From Cryobacterium breve (GTDB lineage Bacteria > Actinomycetota > Actinomycetes > Actinomycetales > Microbacteriaceae): a DNA stretch of 58,073 bases. A model generated the notes under the pieces. That model saw nothing but the letters and a program-made list of their open reading frames with translations, was not told where the DNA came from and searched no databases. The stretch lies in contig NZ_SOGJ01000003.1 of the NCBI RefSeq assembly GCF_004402375.1, positions 1 through 58,073 on the forward strand, read 5' to 3'. This document shows positions 1-7,973 of the stretch, in pieces. Each line of letters starts with the position of its first letter. The stretch's first letter is position 1. Made by a program: the position numbers and the translations under genes.

Positions 1-346
1 CTCCAACTGGTTCGCCGTGGATCGCACCGGGATACGCTTCGTAGCCGATCAACTCGACTACGGTCGATTTCTCGGTGTCGGTGTCAGCCCAGCGGGCATA
101 GTCATCGATCATGTCCGTCGCCTCACGGTAGAGACCCCGAGAGACGTCAGCGACTGCCTTTCGCGCCGACACTTGTGACGCCGCGTCCGACGCCGGGACT
201 GCTCCCGCGCAACCAGTGAGCGTGCCGCACACCGCGAAGGACAACAATGCGACGGAGCTCAGACGGTGCCGGTTCAAAACGGAATGGCGCACGTTGTTGA
301 TCAAACCACAAGTCGGCCGGATGTTATTGCGTGGGGGATGGCCCAC
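1..346 (-). CDS. Lipoprotein, partial second copy (cut by window edge)
   Basis: This is the N-terminal part of a lipoprotein nearly identical to the one encoded at 9422-10243. Window position 1 aligns with 9952, and the two match until about 430/10382. Reading leftward, a GTG at 346 (or better, an internal GTG about 18 codons later, near 292) opens a signal peptide with a hydrophobic run and the lipobox LTGC, so the mature protein should be anchored to the outer face of the membrane. The C-terminal two thirds lie outside the window. Function unknown. The few substitutions between copies (for example in the signal peptide) show that the duplication is not brand new. Confidence 0.75.
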   Translation of the reverse strand, partial: MGHPPRNNIRPTCGLINNVRHSVLNRHRLSSVALLSFAVCGTLTGCAGAVPASDAASQVSARKAVADVSRGLYREATDMIDDYARWADTDTEKSTVVELIGYEAYPGAIHGEPVG

Positions 347-430
347 ATCAGCACGGCGTCAACGCCGAAGGCAAAGTCAAGCGGTGGTAATCATGTCATC
401 GACGGTACCGCGGCTCCCCGCCCGCAAGGG
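1..430. repeat. Direct repeat of 9952-10382 (lipoprotein 5' region)
   Basis: The whole stretch matches 9952-10382 with scattered single-base differences and stops abruptly just after the motif GCCCGCAAGGGG. Downstream the first copy runs into the ATPase block and the second into signal peptidase I. The GCCCGCAAGGGG motif also occurs near 19192, so the breakpoint may lie in a small dispersed sequence. Confidence 0.8.
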
Positions 431-601
431 GGACTCTGAGCGCACACGTTCACGCAATGACAGCTTCGAGGAGCCTTCGCGTCACGGGGTGATGGAATAG
501 CCCGCCCGAAACAGCTTCCCGCTCGGGTGAGCAAATTGCGACAGCGCGGGCCACGCATGAGCCAAGCGCTATCACTGCCACTTTATAAGGGCTTCTATGA
601 T

Positions 602-636
602 CGAGTAAGCGATCTGTTTACTCGTGGCTATATTGT
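602..636 (+). promoter_or_regulatory. ATPase promoter with palindromic operator
   Basis: An inverted repeat CGAGTAA-N9-TTACTCG spans 602-624. A -10 hexamer TATTGT at 631-636 lies seven bases before the ATG at 644, so the transcript is probably leaderless. The palindrome overlaps the expected -35 zone, which suggests repression or autoregulation. The same arrangement occurs at 28458-28492 in the other copy. The binding protein is unknown. Confidence 0.5.
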
Positions 637-643
637 TCTATTT

Positions 644-1828
644 ATGGAGCTAACGACGAATCCTTTCAAGCCAGGCGCAGGGCGGGTGCCACCGGTCCTG
701 GCAGGCCGCTCCGACCTGCTCAGTGAATTCCGCACACGGCTGTACCAGTCGCGGGAAACGGGGGAGGGAGAGAGGCCTTGGATCCTCTCCGGGCTCCGTG
801 GCGTAGGGAAGACAGTGTTGCTCAATCAGCTCGGACGCGACGCGGCCGAGCTGAAGTTGATCTTCATCAAAGTCGAGGCCTCGAGCAGCAAGCTCCTGGC
901 CGTCGCGCTGGCCAAGGAGCTCCACCTCGCACTTCGACGAGTCCTCTCAAGCTCTGACCGTGCCAAAGCGCTCTGGTCCAAGGCCGCCCGCGTACTTCGT
1001 TCATTCCAAGTGCGTGTCGACCCGTCCGGGACCTACTCCTTCACTGTCGACGTTGAACCGGAGCGCGGCGTAGCCGACAGCGGCGATCTCGCCGTCGATC
1101 TCCAGGAGTTATTGGAGACCATCGGGCTTGCAGCGCGTGAGGCCAATACGGTTATCGTGCTGGCCGTCGATGAACTCCAAGAAGCCTCATCCGAGGATCT
1201 CGCGGCTCTCAATGTCGCCCTGCATAACCTCGGTCAAGACGTCTTCCCCGTCCCGGTCGTGTTCGTCGGCGCGGGGTTGCCGTCCCTGCCTGCCGTGCTC
1301 GCTGACGCGACCAGCTACGCGGAGCGCCTCTACGACTATCGTCAGATCGGTTTGCTCGACACCGCCGCGACATCTGACGCCCTGACTGCCCCGGCCCGTG
1401 CCAACGGAGTCGACTGGGAGCCTGACGCCCTGGATGCAGCGGTGACAGCGACGGGGGGATACCCATACTTCATTCAAGCCTGTGGCAGTCATGTCTGGGC
1501 CGTCAGGGCCACGGACACCATTTCTCTGCAGGATGCACAAATCGGGATCGAGTCAGCGCGAAGTGAAGTGGAACAAGGCCTGTATCAATCGAGGTGGGAG
1601 CGGGCTACACCGACTCAGCGGGCCTTCATGTCCGCAATGGCCATCGACGACGATGCCCCCTCTTCAATGGCCGAACTCGTGACACGGTTGCGGAAGAAGC
1701 GCACGACGGACCTCTCCGTCAATCGTCGAGACTTGATCCGGAGCGGTCACATCTACACGCCAGAACGCGGTTTCGTCGCGTTCACCGTGCCCGGCATGGC
1801 TGACTACATCGGCAGACAAGTGGAGTAG
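644..1828 (+). CDS. AAA/Orc1-like P-loop ATPase, copy A
   Basis: About 394 residues from the ATG at 644, chosen because it follows a leaderless-type -10 and begins the family-typical NPFKPGAGR segment. Walker A is GLRGVGKT (about residue 50), and a Walker B-like strand ends in VDELQE. A C-terminal winged-helix-like region follows after about residue 320. Such AAA_16/Orc1-like ATPases are common in Actinobacteria, but their substrate is generally unknown. It converges on the SRPBCC gene. A near-identical copy lies at 28500-29684, with about ten residue differences. DNA- or protein-remodelling activity is an inference. Confidence 0.8.
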   Translation: MELTTNPFKPGAGRVPPVLAGRSDLLSEFRTRLYQSRETGEGERPWILSGLRGVGKTVLLNQLGRDAAELKLIFIKVEASSSKLLAVALAKELHLALRRVLSSSDRAKALWSKAARVLRSFQVRVDPSGTYSFTVDVEPERGVADSGDLAVDLQELLETIGLAAREANTVIVLAVDELQEASSEDLAALNVALHNLGQDVFPVPVVFVGAGLPSLPAVLADATSYAERLYDYRQIGLLDTAATSDALTAPARANGVDWEPDALDAAVTATGGYPYFIQACGSHVWAVRATDTISLQDAQIGIESARSEVEQGLYQSRWERATPTQRAFMSAMAIDDDAPSSMAELVTRLRKKRTTDLSVNRRDLIRSGHIYTPERGFVAFTVPGMADYIGRQVE

Positions 1829-1957
1829 CCCCGAGTCATCCGCGCCGACGTCGGCACCTGCTCATGCCTTGCGATCGGACCGCTGGCAGCATCTGGCGAG
1901 GCGTACGCCGTGCAGACGGGGGCCTCGGCGTCCGGTCAGGACGTGAGCATCGTCACG

Positions 1958-2422
1958 TCAAGCGCGGGCGTAGCGCGACGCGAGTTGGCGCAGGGTGGCT
2001 TCGATACCGGCGGCGTTCTTCCGAGGAACGCCGAGCAACTCGAAGACCTTGCCCTGCACGGCTGGGACGGTGCTGTAGTCGAACGTCTCAGTGACGCGAG
2101 TAGACGTGGGCGTGAGCGGCGTGAGTTCCCAGCGCCACCGGTGGCCCGCTGGGCTACTCCATTCCACAAGCCGACCGTCCTCGAAGCGCGTCACCGTGCT
2201 GGTAATGCGATACCGGACGCCGAACTGCTTCATCGCTACCGAGAATCGTGCGCCCTGGCTGAGCCGCCGCGGCCCCGACACCGTGTCGCAGACGGTGCCC
2301 GAGCCGTCCAGCTCACCGTGACGGTGCGGATCAGCCAACGCGAAAACGTCGTCGGCCGAAGCCGGCACCGCGACAGTGCGCGCGACTCGGCGCGGTCCTT
2401 GCTCAACCTGTTCGACCGTCAT
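1958..2422 (-). CDS. SRPBCC (polyketide cyclase-like) protein, copy A
   Basis: The 154-residue protein has the SRPBCC/START-fold pattern: a VPASADDVFAL opening (the usual 'position of helix 1' motif), then alternating strands with RYRITSTV and WRWEL, and a long C-terminal helix. SRPBCC proteins bind hydrophobic ligands; no catalytic residue can be assigned. It starts 11 bases after the stop of the antitoxin remnant, so the two were originally one operon, as still seen in copy B (29946-30413). One residue of the VADPHRH segment of copy B is missing here. Some toxins (RatA) share this fold, but membership of a toxin family is not shown. Confidence 0.75.
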   Translation of the reverse strand: MTVEQVEQGPRRVARTVAVPASADDVFALADPHRHGELDGSGTVCDTVSGPRRLSQGARFSVAMKQFGVRYRITSTVTRFEDGRLVEWSSPAGHRWRWELTPLTPTSTRVTETFDYSTVPAVQGKVFELLGVPRKNAAGIEATLRQLASRYARA

Positions 2423-2432
2423 GCTGCCCAGC

Positions 2433-2568
2433 CTAAGCCGCGGCTACGTAAGACCGCGCCGCGGCCATGACCTCTCGGGAACGTCCCTCCGAAAGCGCTT
2501 CGGCCGGCGACGCATCACCCAGTTCCGGGTTCATACCCATAAACCACGCCCTGGCAACGTCAGCCGAA
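2433..2568 (-). pseudogene. C-terminal remnant of MbcA/Xre-type antitoxin
   Basis: Reading leftward from 2568 this gives the last ~43 codons of the antitoxin intact at 30424-30816, including the toxin-binding-domain motif WFMGMNP...LGDASP. The N-terminal two thirds are missing. The sequence switches at about 2569 to the TraG remnant on the other strand, so a deletion or rearrangement joined the two. Confidence 0.75.
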
Positions 2569-2569
2569 T

Positions 2570-3205
2570 ACCATCCTCACCGCCCTCATCCGCGCCATCT
2601 GCAAAACCGCCGAAACCGCTGCGCAGCGAAACGGCGGCCGGCTCCTGGTCCCGCTCGTGATGGAGCTCGACGAGTGCGCAAACATCGTCCGCTGGCCCGA
2701 ACTGCCCTCCGTGTATTCCTTCTACGGATCGATGGGCATCATCCTCAACTCCTACTTCCAATCCCGCGCCCAAGCCATCGACGCGTTCGGGAAAGACGGG
2801 TGGCAAACCCTCTGGGACGCCGCCGCGACCCGCGTCTTTGGCGGCGGGTCCGGCGACGACGACTTCCTCCGCTCTTTGGCCGCCCTCATCGGCGAGCACG
2901 ACGAAATCACCTACGGCAGCTCCACCGGCAAAGACGGCCACCAATCCACCTCCACCAACACCCGCAAGGTCAACACCCTCGACATCGCCGCCCTCGGCTC
3001 CCTCCCCGAATGGCGCGCCATCGTCTTCAGCTCGAAATGCCGACCCGTCATGGTCAACACCGTCCCCTGGTTCCGCGACAAAACCCTCACCACCACCATC
3101 AACCGCACCCCGACCACGTCGCCGAACCCCAGGCCGGCACCGGTCCTGGTGCCGGTGCCGGCCCCGGACGACACCACTGCAGCGGAGGTGGCAGCTCGTG
3201 GCTGA
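2570..3205 (+). pseudogene. TraG/VirD4 coupling protein, C-terminal remnant
   Basis: The reading frame from about 2570 encodes the end of an actinobacterial TraG-type conjugal coupling ATPase (TraM-recognition/TraG-D domain). Recognisable pieces are LVMELDECANIVRWPELP, the SYFQSRAQAI segment, ATRVFGGGS and FSSKCRPVM. A GTG at 2657 could start a 182-residue product, but the Walker A, the membrane segments and most of the ATPase are missing, so it cannot work as a coupling protein. The 5' end is cut at the junction with duplicated block A. It overlaps the downstream DUF4913 gene, the usual neighbour in conjugative elements. Confidence 0.8.
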
Positions 3206-3605
3206 GCACGATGACTACGACTCGACCGGCCCTGAAGAGGACCCGGTCGACGTCCGCCAAATGTTCCTCGACTGGTTGACCGGCCACCTGGCCACCGTCG
3301 AGGTCGTTGGCACCAAACCAACACCGTGGTGCACCCAGTGGTGGCTACACCCCGAGGTCGTCGCCAGGTTCAGAGCCCTCTGGCAGGCCAGCATGCAAGC
3401 TGACGCCAGCGTCATGGACGGTGACGCCGGTGCCGTGTCGTCCTGGTGGATCAACCACTGGGACCGCCACGCCGCCGTGATCTTCGACAAAGGAAACGGG
3501 CCGTTCCGCGACTGCGACCCCGACCAAGGCCACCTCTACCGTCGCAAGAACAAAGCTGCCTGGATCGTGCCGACGTCAATGCCGCCTGACGACGTGGAGC
3601 TCTAA
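3198..3605 (+). CDS. DUF4913 family protein
   Basis: A GTG at 3198 overlaps the TraG stop (translational coupling) and gives 135 residues. The sequence is rich in Trp (WCTQWWLHPEVV, SWWINHWDRH) and matches DUF4913, a small soluble family typically encoded directly after traG in actinobacterial plasmids and integrative elements. Its role in transfer is unknown. The gene appears intact although its partner is truncated. Confidence 0.75.
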   Translation: MAEHDDYDSTGPEEDPVDVRQMFLDWLTGHLATVEVVGTKPTPWCTQWWLHPEVVARFRALWQASMQADASVMDGDAGAVSSWWINHWDRHAAVIFDKGNGPFRDCDPDQGHLYRRKNKAAWIVPTSMPPDDVEL

Positions 3606-3744
3606 AAGAAGGGGGACGCCACGTCATTCTTAGAGCGTGCCCCGATAGAAATTAATCATTAATCGAAGATTGTTCAACGCGAGTGGAGCTGTTCGACGGG
3701 GGATCAGCCCGCGCATGCGTATTGCTGGGTAGTGGCCGTGTCCA

Positions 3745-3785
3745 TCCCGAGTTGCTTGCAGTTGCGGAAAATGACTTGATAGACT
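3745..3785 (+). promoter_or_regulatory. Leaderless promoter of membrane protein/winged-helix module 1
   Basis: A TTGCAG -35-like hexamer and TAGACT (3780-3785) precede the ATG at 3793 by seven bases. The same sequence, with a few changes, precedes the paralogous module at 15604, so the whole promoter was duplicated with the genes. Confidence 0.55.
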
Positions 3786-3792
3786 TACCGAT

Positions 3793-4263
3793 ATGGAAAA
3801 CAACTTGACGCCGAGCGGGCCGGATGACGCCCGAGTCGTATCCGGGCTCCTTGAGGAACTCCAAGCTGACCGGGCCCGTCTTGTTGAGAAGGTCCGGGCA
3901 CCGAAATGGCTTGCACCTGGATTTGGACTCATCGCAGCCAGCTACGTGATGACACCCCCCTTCCCCGGCGAGGGCGCCGGGGGCTTTGTGCTGAGCACGG
4001 CTCTTGCTGCCGGAATTCTGTTGGTGGCCCTGTCCTACCGGGTCACTGGCATCAAATTCACGCGGTTTGGGGTGCAGGCGTGGGCGGCATTCGCCGCCGC
4101 AGTGGTCGGCACGCTCGCGCTCTTCAGCGTCTCCTTAGGGCTCGCTGCCAGCGGCTTGGTCTGGTGGATTGCGATTCCAGCAGTCGTGGCCTTTGTGCTG
4201 GTCTGCTGGCTCGCGAGCCTGATCTTCTCGTCGCTGCGAGAGCGTCTTCACTATGTCCGCTGA
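3793..4263 (+). CDS. Four-helix membrane protein, module 1
   Basis: 156 residues. After a soluble N-terminal stretch of about 40 residues (charged, LLEELQADRARL) come four hydrophobic segments, near residues 42-60, 66-83, 92-115 and 120-145. The tail is basic (SLRERLHYVR). The stop overlaps the start of the winged-helix gene by 11 bases, so the pair is translationally coupled. A near-identical copy is at 15604-16074 and a diverged one at 14734-15201. No known family recognised; the pairing suggests a membrane protein whose amount or state is linked to the regulator. Confidence 0.75.
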   Translation: MENNLTPSGPDDARVVSGLLEELQADRARLVEKVRAPKWLAPGFGLIAASYVMTPPFPGEGAGGFVLSTALAAGILLVALSYRVTGIKFTRFGVQAWAAFAAAVVGTLALFSVSLGLAASGLVWWIAIPAVVAFVLVCWLASLIFSSLRERLHYVR

Positions 4264-4582
4264 TGGTATTTTCAACGAGATCATTCATGCACCGCTGCGA
4301 TTGCGGATATGCGGACTCCTCCGCTCGGTCGATGAGCTGGACTTCGCCGTACTCCGCGACACGCTCGGCGTCAGCGACGCCACGCTCTCGAAGCAATCGA
4401 AGGCACTCATTGACGCCGGCTTCGTCAGCGTCACCAAGAAAACATCAGAATCGCGCGACGATTCCCGTCGCATCACCTGGCTTCGCCTCACCGCAACGGG
4501 TAGAAACGCGTTCGACGAGCACATTCGTGCACTGAGGAAGATTTCAGTGGGCTTCGAGCACCTCGACAACACGGACTCTTGA
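4253..4582 (+). CDS. Winged-helix (MarR/HTH_27-like) regulator, module 1
   Basis: 109 residues. The fold is visible as IHAPLRLRICGLLRSV, then the helix-turn-helix LRDTLGVSDATLSKQSKALIDAG and a wing rich in Ser/Arg/Asp (SRDDSRRITWLRLT). It resembles the small transcriptional regulators annotated as winged-helix DNA-binding or MarR-like. It overlaps the membrane-protein gene upstream. Autoregulation of the shared leaderless promoter is likely but not shown. It is a close paralogue of 16064-16393 and a distant one of 15173-15532. Confidence 0.8.
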   Translation: MSADGIFNEIIHAPLRLRICGLLRSVDELDFAVLRDTLGVSDATLSKQSKALIDAGFVSVTKKTSESRDDSRRITWLRLTATGRNAFDEHIRALRKISVGFEHLDNTDS

Positions 4583-4702
4583 TCCTGAGGCGTCCTACTC
4601 AAAGCGTTAGACCACTAATCCTGTGCGGAACGGTCAATTGGACAGTGGTGGCCGTGGGTCGAGGATCCCGTTGTCATTCACGTTCTGACCTGACGCAGCT
4701 GC

Positions 4703-5299
4703 CTACGGGTGCGCGAAGGGCTCGATCGATACCCCCGGCGCTGGAGCCCGGAACCCGGGGGTGTCGCAAGACACCTCTACGAGGTATATCCAGTTGTCGC
4801 CGTCGAACCCACCCGTCACCCGCAATTGGTCGCTGTCAACCAGTCCAGCGATCTGGGCCCCGTAGGTGAACAAGTCGTAATCCGGGTCGAAGCTGGTAGC
4901 AGGGAAAGCTGACGTCCAGACCCGTGCGTAGCGTTCAGCGGTAGTCCACGGGTCCTCGTCCATATCGAACCAGGAGTTCTTTGCGGAAAAGGCGACTTCG
5001 TAGCCGTCTGACCTTTTCTCCCAGTGCGGGGTACCACTCAAGTCCTCGGACTCGGTCCAGCAGGCGGACTCCGGTGGCGCGGCGCGCTGCACGTCCCACG
5101 TTCCCTCGAACGCGTCGAAGGTGGGCTGGATGGAGCCCGCGATCGTGTCGGTGATGCTCGACCACTCGGTGAGCGTGCCCCCGGACGCAGCGGCCGGCGA
5201 CACTTGGGCATCGGTGGGCTGGGAAGCGCAGCCGGTAGCGCCCAACAAGAAAAGCGAGACCATTGAGAGAACGAGCGCGGTGCTTCGGATACGAGCCAT
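4703..5299 (-). CDS. Putative lipoprotein, 198 aa
   Basis: The N-terminus has a basic start, a hydrophobic core and the lipobox GATGC, so it should be a membrane-anchored exported lipoprotein. The mature part is acidic and aromatic with one Cys pair candidate (ACWTE, VSCDTPG). It shares a general plan with the lipoproteins at 13790-14557 and 9422-10243 (a Trp-Ile/Val-Tyr-Leu strand near the C-terminus), but no named family is recognised. It is a single gene facing left, with repeat-like sequence (GGACGTCCAC near 5350) upstream. Confidence 0.65.
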   Translation of the reverse strand: MARIRSTALVLSMVSLFLLGATGCASQPTDAQVSPAAASGGTLTEWSSITDTIAGSIQPTFDAFEGTWDVQRAAPPESACWTESEDLSGTPHWEKRSDGYEVAFSAKNSWFDMDEDPWTTAERYARVWTSAFPATSFDPDYDLFTYGAQIAGLVDSDQLRVTGGFDGDNWIYLVEVSCDTPGFRAPAPGVSIEPFAHP

Positions 5300-5563
5300 G
5301 GCTTCACCCTAAGACCAGCGTTGCTGCAGGCGAGTCGGGCGCAGGTATGACGGACGTCCACCGACGCAGATTCGGTGACTGAGCGGGACGGTCGCAAAGT
5401 GTCTAGGTTGGCTCCCGCGCCGGGCCTCAAGTACCGTACGGGTCGAGCCGTCAATATCGAACTACGCTGACCAAGTGAGGTTTCAGACGGCGGCGCCTAC
5501 GAAACTTGGCACCCTGCATATTGCTCGGGGGGGGCGCTAGCATTGGCACAGGGGGAACAACTC

Positions 5564-5886
5564 ATGACGCAACGTCACCACTCTCGGGCACTCATGGGAA
5601 TTTCGGCGATAGCTATCCTGCTTCTGGCCGGCTGTTCGAACTCAGCGGCACCAGTCCGTTTGCCAACTCAGCTATCAGTACTCCGCTCGCTTCGACGGAG
5701 CCTGAAGAAGATTTGTCGGCGTGGCAGGTGGTGATGATCTCTTGCCTCGCTGATCAGGGCTGGGAAGCTGCCGGAGATGGCCAAAAGGGTTCGGTGAGTC
5801 CCCGCGCTGACTTGACCGGTGATGATTCCGTTCAATACGGCGTGGCAGCGGAAGAGTGCATTGAGCGTCTCGCTCCTCCCAACTAG
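5564..5886 (+). pseudogene. Frameshifted small lipoprotein
   Basis: From ATG 5564 the frame encodes a signal peptide ending in the lipobox LLAGC followed by SNSAAP. It then runs into a basic, low-quality tail and stops at 5734. A sensible acidic protein (STEPEEDLSAWQ ... ECIERLAPPN) continues in the neighbouring frame to 5886. One single-base shift near 5655-5675 would join them into a ~107-residue lipoprotein resembling the C-terminal part of 7333-7887 (MISCLADQGW versus TAACMKDKGF). It is either a real pseudogene or a sequencing error. Confidence 0.55.
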
Positions 5887-6224
5887 GTCAGCCGCAAGCC
5901 ACGTTCCAATCGGGAGAACTACTACTCGACCGCGTGTAAGCGCTCTCCAAACGGTAATCGATGTCCCCGAAGGGGGGAACGATCGTTGAAACTTGTCCCT
6001 GTTCAAGCCATCGTTCTTGGACGATCCGGAACGATGTTTTAGGCACCTTCGCTGACCTCGACGCTTACAACACTCGTCGTCACCCCGCGGCTGGATTCAC
6101 TGCCCTCATACGGGACCTTCATGGTGCACAGAATCCACCGCTAGGCCTTCGTAGCCTTCGCGGACCAATATGGCCCCGAACAGGGGTATTGCTTATAAGA
6201 ATCTATCTTCCTATAGTTGCGTCT
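5887..6224. other. Gene-free gap with repeat R2 and PadR promoter
   Basis: No credible gene. Positions 6111-6151 carry the dispersed repeat R2 (CGGGACCTTCATGG ... CAGAAT ... CTTCG), also found at 12986-13026 and partly at 26895. A short palindrome CTTATAAG lies near 6191. A -10 hexamer TATAGT at 6212-6217 sits seven bases before the PadR ATG, indicating a leaderless transcript. Confidence 0.5.
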
Positions 6225-6593
6225 ATGGCACGCAGACGACCAGGTACTCTCTTTCCGATTGAGGTGGACATTTTGGAGAGCGGGCTCGCGCTCCAGGCGA
6301 GCGAGGGCAGCTTCTATGGCTTCGCCCTGGCGAAGCAACTCTCCTCCCATGATGGTTTCGCGCTCACGGCTCACGGCACGCTCTACAAGGCGTTGTCTCG
6401 GATGGCGGAATCCGGCATCCTCGAAGCCAGCTGGGAAGACCCGGCCAGTGCCGAGTCCGAGGGACGGCCCCGACGCCGGCTGTACACCGTGACGGCGGAA
6501 GGTTCACGCGCCCTCGTCAGGGCGCAGGCAGAAGCGAACCGCAAAGAGGCAAACGTGCCTCGCATTGCGCAGACAGGGGCGACTTTCGCATGA
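6225..6593 (+). CDS. PadR family transcriptional regulator
   Basis: 122 residues from the ATG at 6225, which follows a leaderless-type -10. The PadR winged helix is clear: ILESGLAL, GSFYGFALAKQL, the recognition region LYKALSRMAESGILEASWE and the wing RPRRRLYTVTAEG. PadR regulators usually repress their own operon and respond to small molecules or envelope stress. Its last four bases overlap the start of the membrane-protein gene at 6590, forming a three-gene operon with 7333-7887. Genes of this type are often paired with membrane proteins that act as sensors or effectors. Confidence 0.85.
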   Translation: MARRRPGTLFPIEVDILESGLALQASEGSFYGFALAKQLSSHDGFALTAHGTLYKALSRMAESGILEASWEDPASAESEGRPRRRLYTVTAEGSRALVRAQAEANRKEANVPRIAQTGATFA

Positions 6594-7336
6594 GCGTTCT
6601 GACGTCTATGCCCTACCATCACGCCGTTCACCGCGTCTCTCGCTGGTGCTCGTGGTACACACGCGAAGTTGATGCCGAGGTCGCCGCTGGTCGTCGCGAC
6701 GAACTCGCCTCGGACCTGTATGAGCACGCGATCTGGGCCGATGAATCGGGAACAACGCCGCGCGCGGTGGCTCGCGCAATCCTCAGTCGTGCGCTGCGGG
6801 GCGCACCTGCTGACCTGAGCTGGCGTCACGCGCAGCGAAGACAAGTCGCCCTGGCGGACCCGACCGGCTTTCGCCGACATCGGGTCGAGGGCGCCGTATC
6901 GGCGCTCGTTCTGGTCGTGGCTTCCGCGGTGCTGGGCTGGGGTCTCTTCGTGCTCACCCGGATTGCGCTCAGCGTGATCGGGGAACAGATCCGGCCGGGC
7001 TCCGCAACCGCACTGACCATCGCCTCGTCTACTGTCCTCGCAGTCGGCGGACTAGTGCTGCTGTCTCGCCGCCGGACACGTGTCCTCGGCGCTCTCGTCA
7101 TGGTGCTCGCTAGCTTTGGACTCGTTCACTTCGGCCTTTTTCAGCTCTACTCCCTCAGCGCCACGGTGGGTGCCCTGACCTTCACGATGCCAGGGTGGGG
7201 ACTCGCCAGCAACAGCCTCATCGCAGGGCTTGGCTTGTTCTTCACTGCGGCAGCGATCTGGTGGTGGCCGGAACACCGGACCGCCCCTGCCGACACCGAC
7301 ACCCGACTCAAGACAATTGGAGAGATGGCTCGATGA
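6590..7336 (+). CDS. Integral membrane protein of PadR operon
   Basis: 248 residues starting within an ATGA overlap with padR. The N-terminal ~90 residues are soluble, with a helix pattern (RRDELASDLYEHAIW ... ARAILSRALRGAPADLSWR) typical of proteins encoded next to PadR regulators. Four or five membrane segments follow, between about residues 95 and 230. It may be the regulated or sensing partner. It overlaps the next gene by four bases. No enzymatic motif is seen. Confidence 0.75.
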   Translation: MSVLTSMPYHHAVHRVSRWCSWYTREVDAEVAAGRRDELASDLYEHAIWADESGTTPRAVARAILSRALRGAPADLSWRHAQRRQVALADPTGFRRHRVEGAVSALVLVVASAVLGWGLFVLTRIALSVIGEQIRPGSATALTIASSTVLAVGGLVLLSRRRTRVLGALVMVLASFGLVHFGLFQLYSLSATVGALTFTMPGWGLASNSLIAGLGLFFTAAAIWWWPEHRTAPADTDTRLKTIGEMAR

Positions 7337-7887
7337 AGAAGAAACTCGCACTCGGAATCGGTTTGGCCGGAGCCGGGCTTCTGGCCCTCTCATTGACTGT
7401 CTTCGGGATGGGCGCGGCGGCGACGCTCAATCCTGCAGCCCCGGACTCACCATCCGTACGCGCGGCCGAAGCCGCCCTCGTTCCTGCCGAGGCTGTTACC
7501 CCCACACCAACCGGCACCCCGGCCACGTCGGTGACGTCGGAAGCGGGCGCTATCGAACCTGCCGACAACGCTGATCCGATGGCATCCGAGGCGTTCAAAG
7601 CGATGACCCCCGATGAACAGGCCAACGGCAGGGAATGGGTGGAGACGCAGACGATCACGGCCGCCTGCATGAAAGACAAGGGATTCGTCTACACCTTCGA
7701 ACCGTTCTGGGACAGAGACAGTGCTGTGCTTCCACTGATGTGGGAGGACACTCTTTCAGCCTCCGAGCGGGCAGCCGCCCGCCTCGCACTCGACGGTGAC
7801 ACCGGAGGCGGCGCCGACTACCACTGGGACGACGCTGGATGCTGGGGCTACGCCGTCCACGTCATGGGCAACGACAACAACCACTGA
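7333..7887 (+). CDS. Exported/anchored protein of PadR operon
   Basis: 184 residues from an ATG overlapping the previous stop. MKKKLALGIGLAGAG plus a long hydrophobic stretch form an N-terminal signal or anchor, and no clear lipobox Cys is present. A Pro/Thr/Ala-rich linker then leads to a C-terminal domain with two Cys (AACMKDKGF, DAGCWGY), probably disulphide-linked outside the cell. It belongs with the small exported proteins of this region; function unknown. Third gene of the PadR operon. Confidence 0.7.
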   Translation: MKKKLALGIGLAGAGLLALSLTVFGMGAAATLNPAAPDSPSVRAAEAALVPAEAVTPTPTGTPATSVTSEAGAIEPADNADPMASEAFKAMTPDEQANGREWVETQTITAACMKDKGFVYTFEPFWDRDSAVLPLMWEDTLSASERAAARLALDGDTGGGADYHWDDAGCWGYAVHVMGNDNNH

Positions 7888-7973
7888 CGAGCCGCTGTTC
7901 CGGGGGAAACAGGCGTGCCCAAGCGGTCGATTCCAAGGGGGGCCGGTTCATTGGCCGGTCGGGAGGTTAGTTC

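Larger units (their letters stand above)
556..2569. repeat. Duplicated block A: ATPase, SRPBCC protein, antitoxin tail
   Basis: About 2 kb shared with 28417-30555. Homology starts roughly 90 bases before the ATPase start and ends inside the antitoxin gene, at the point where the TraG remnant begins. The gap between the ATPase and SRPBCC genes differs between the copies. The protein-coding parts differ by only a handful of residues. Confidence 0.85.
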
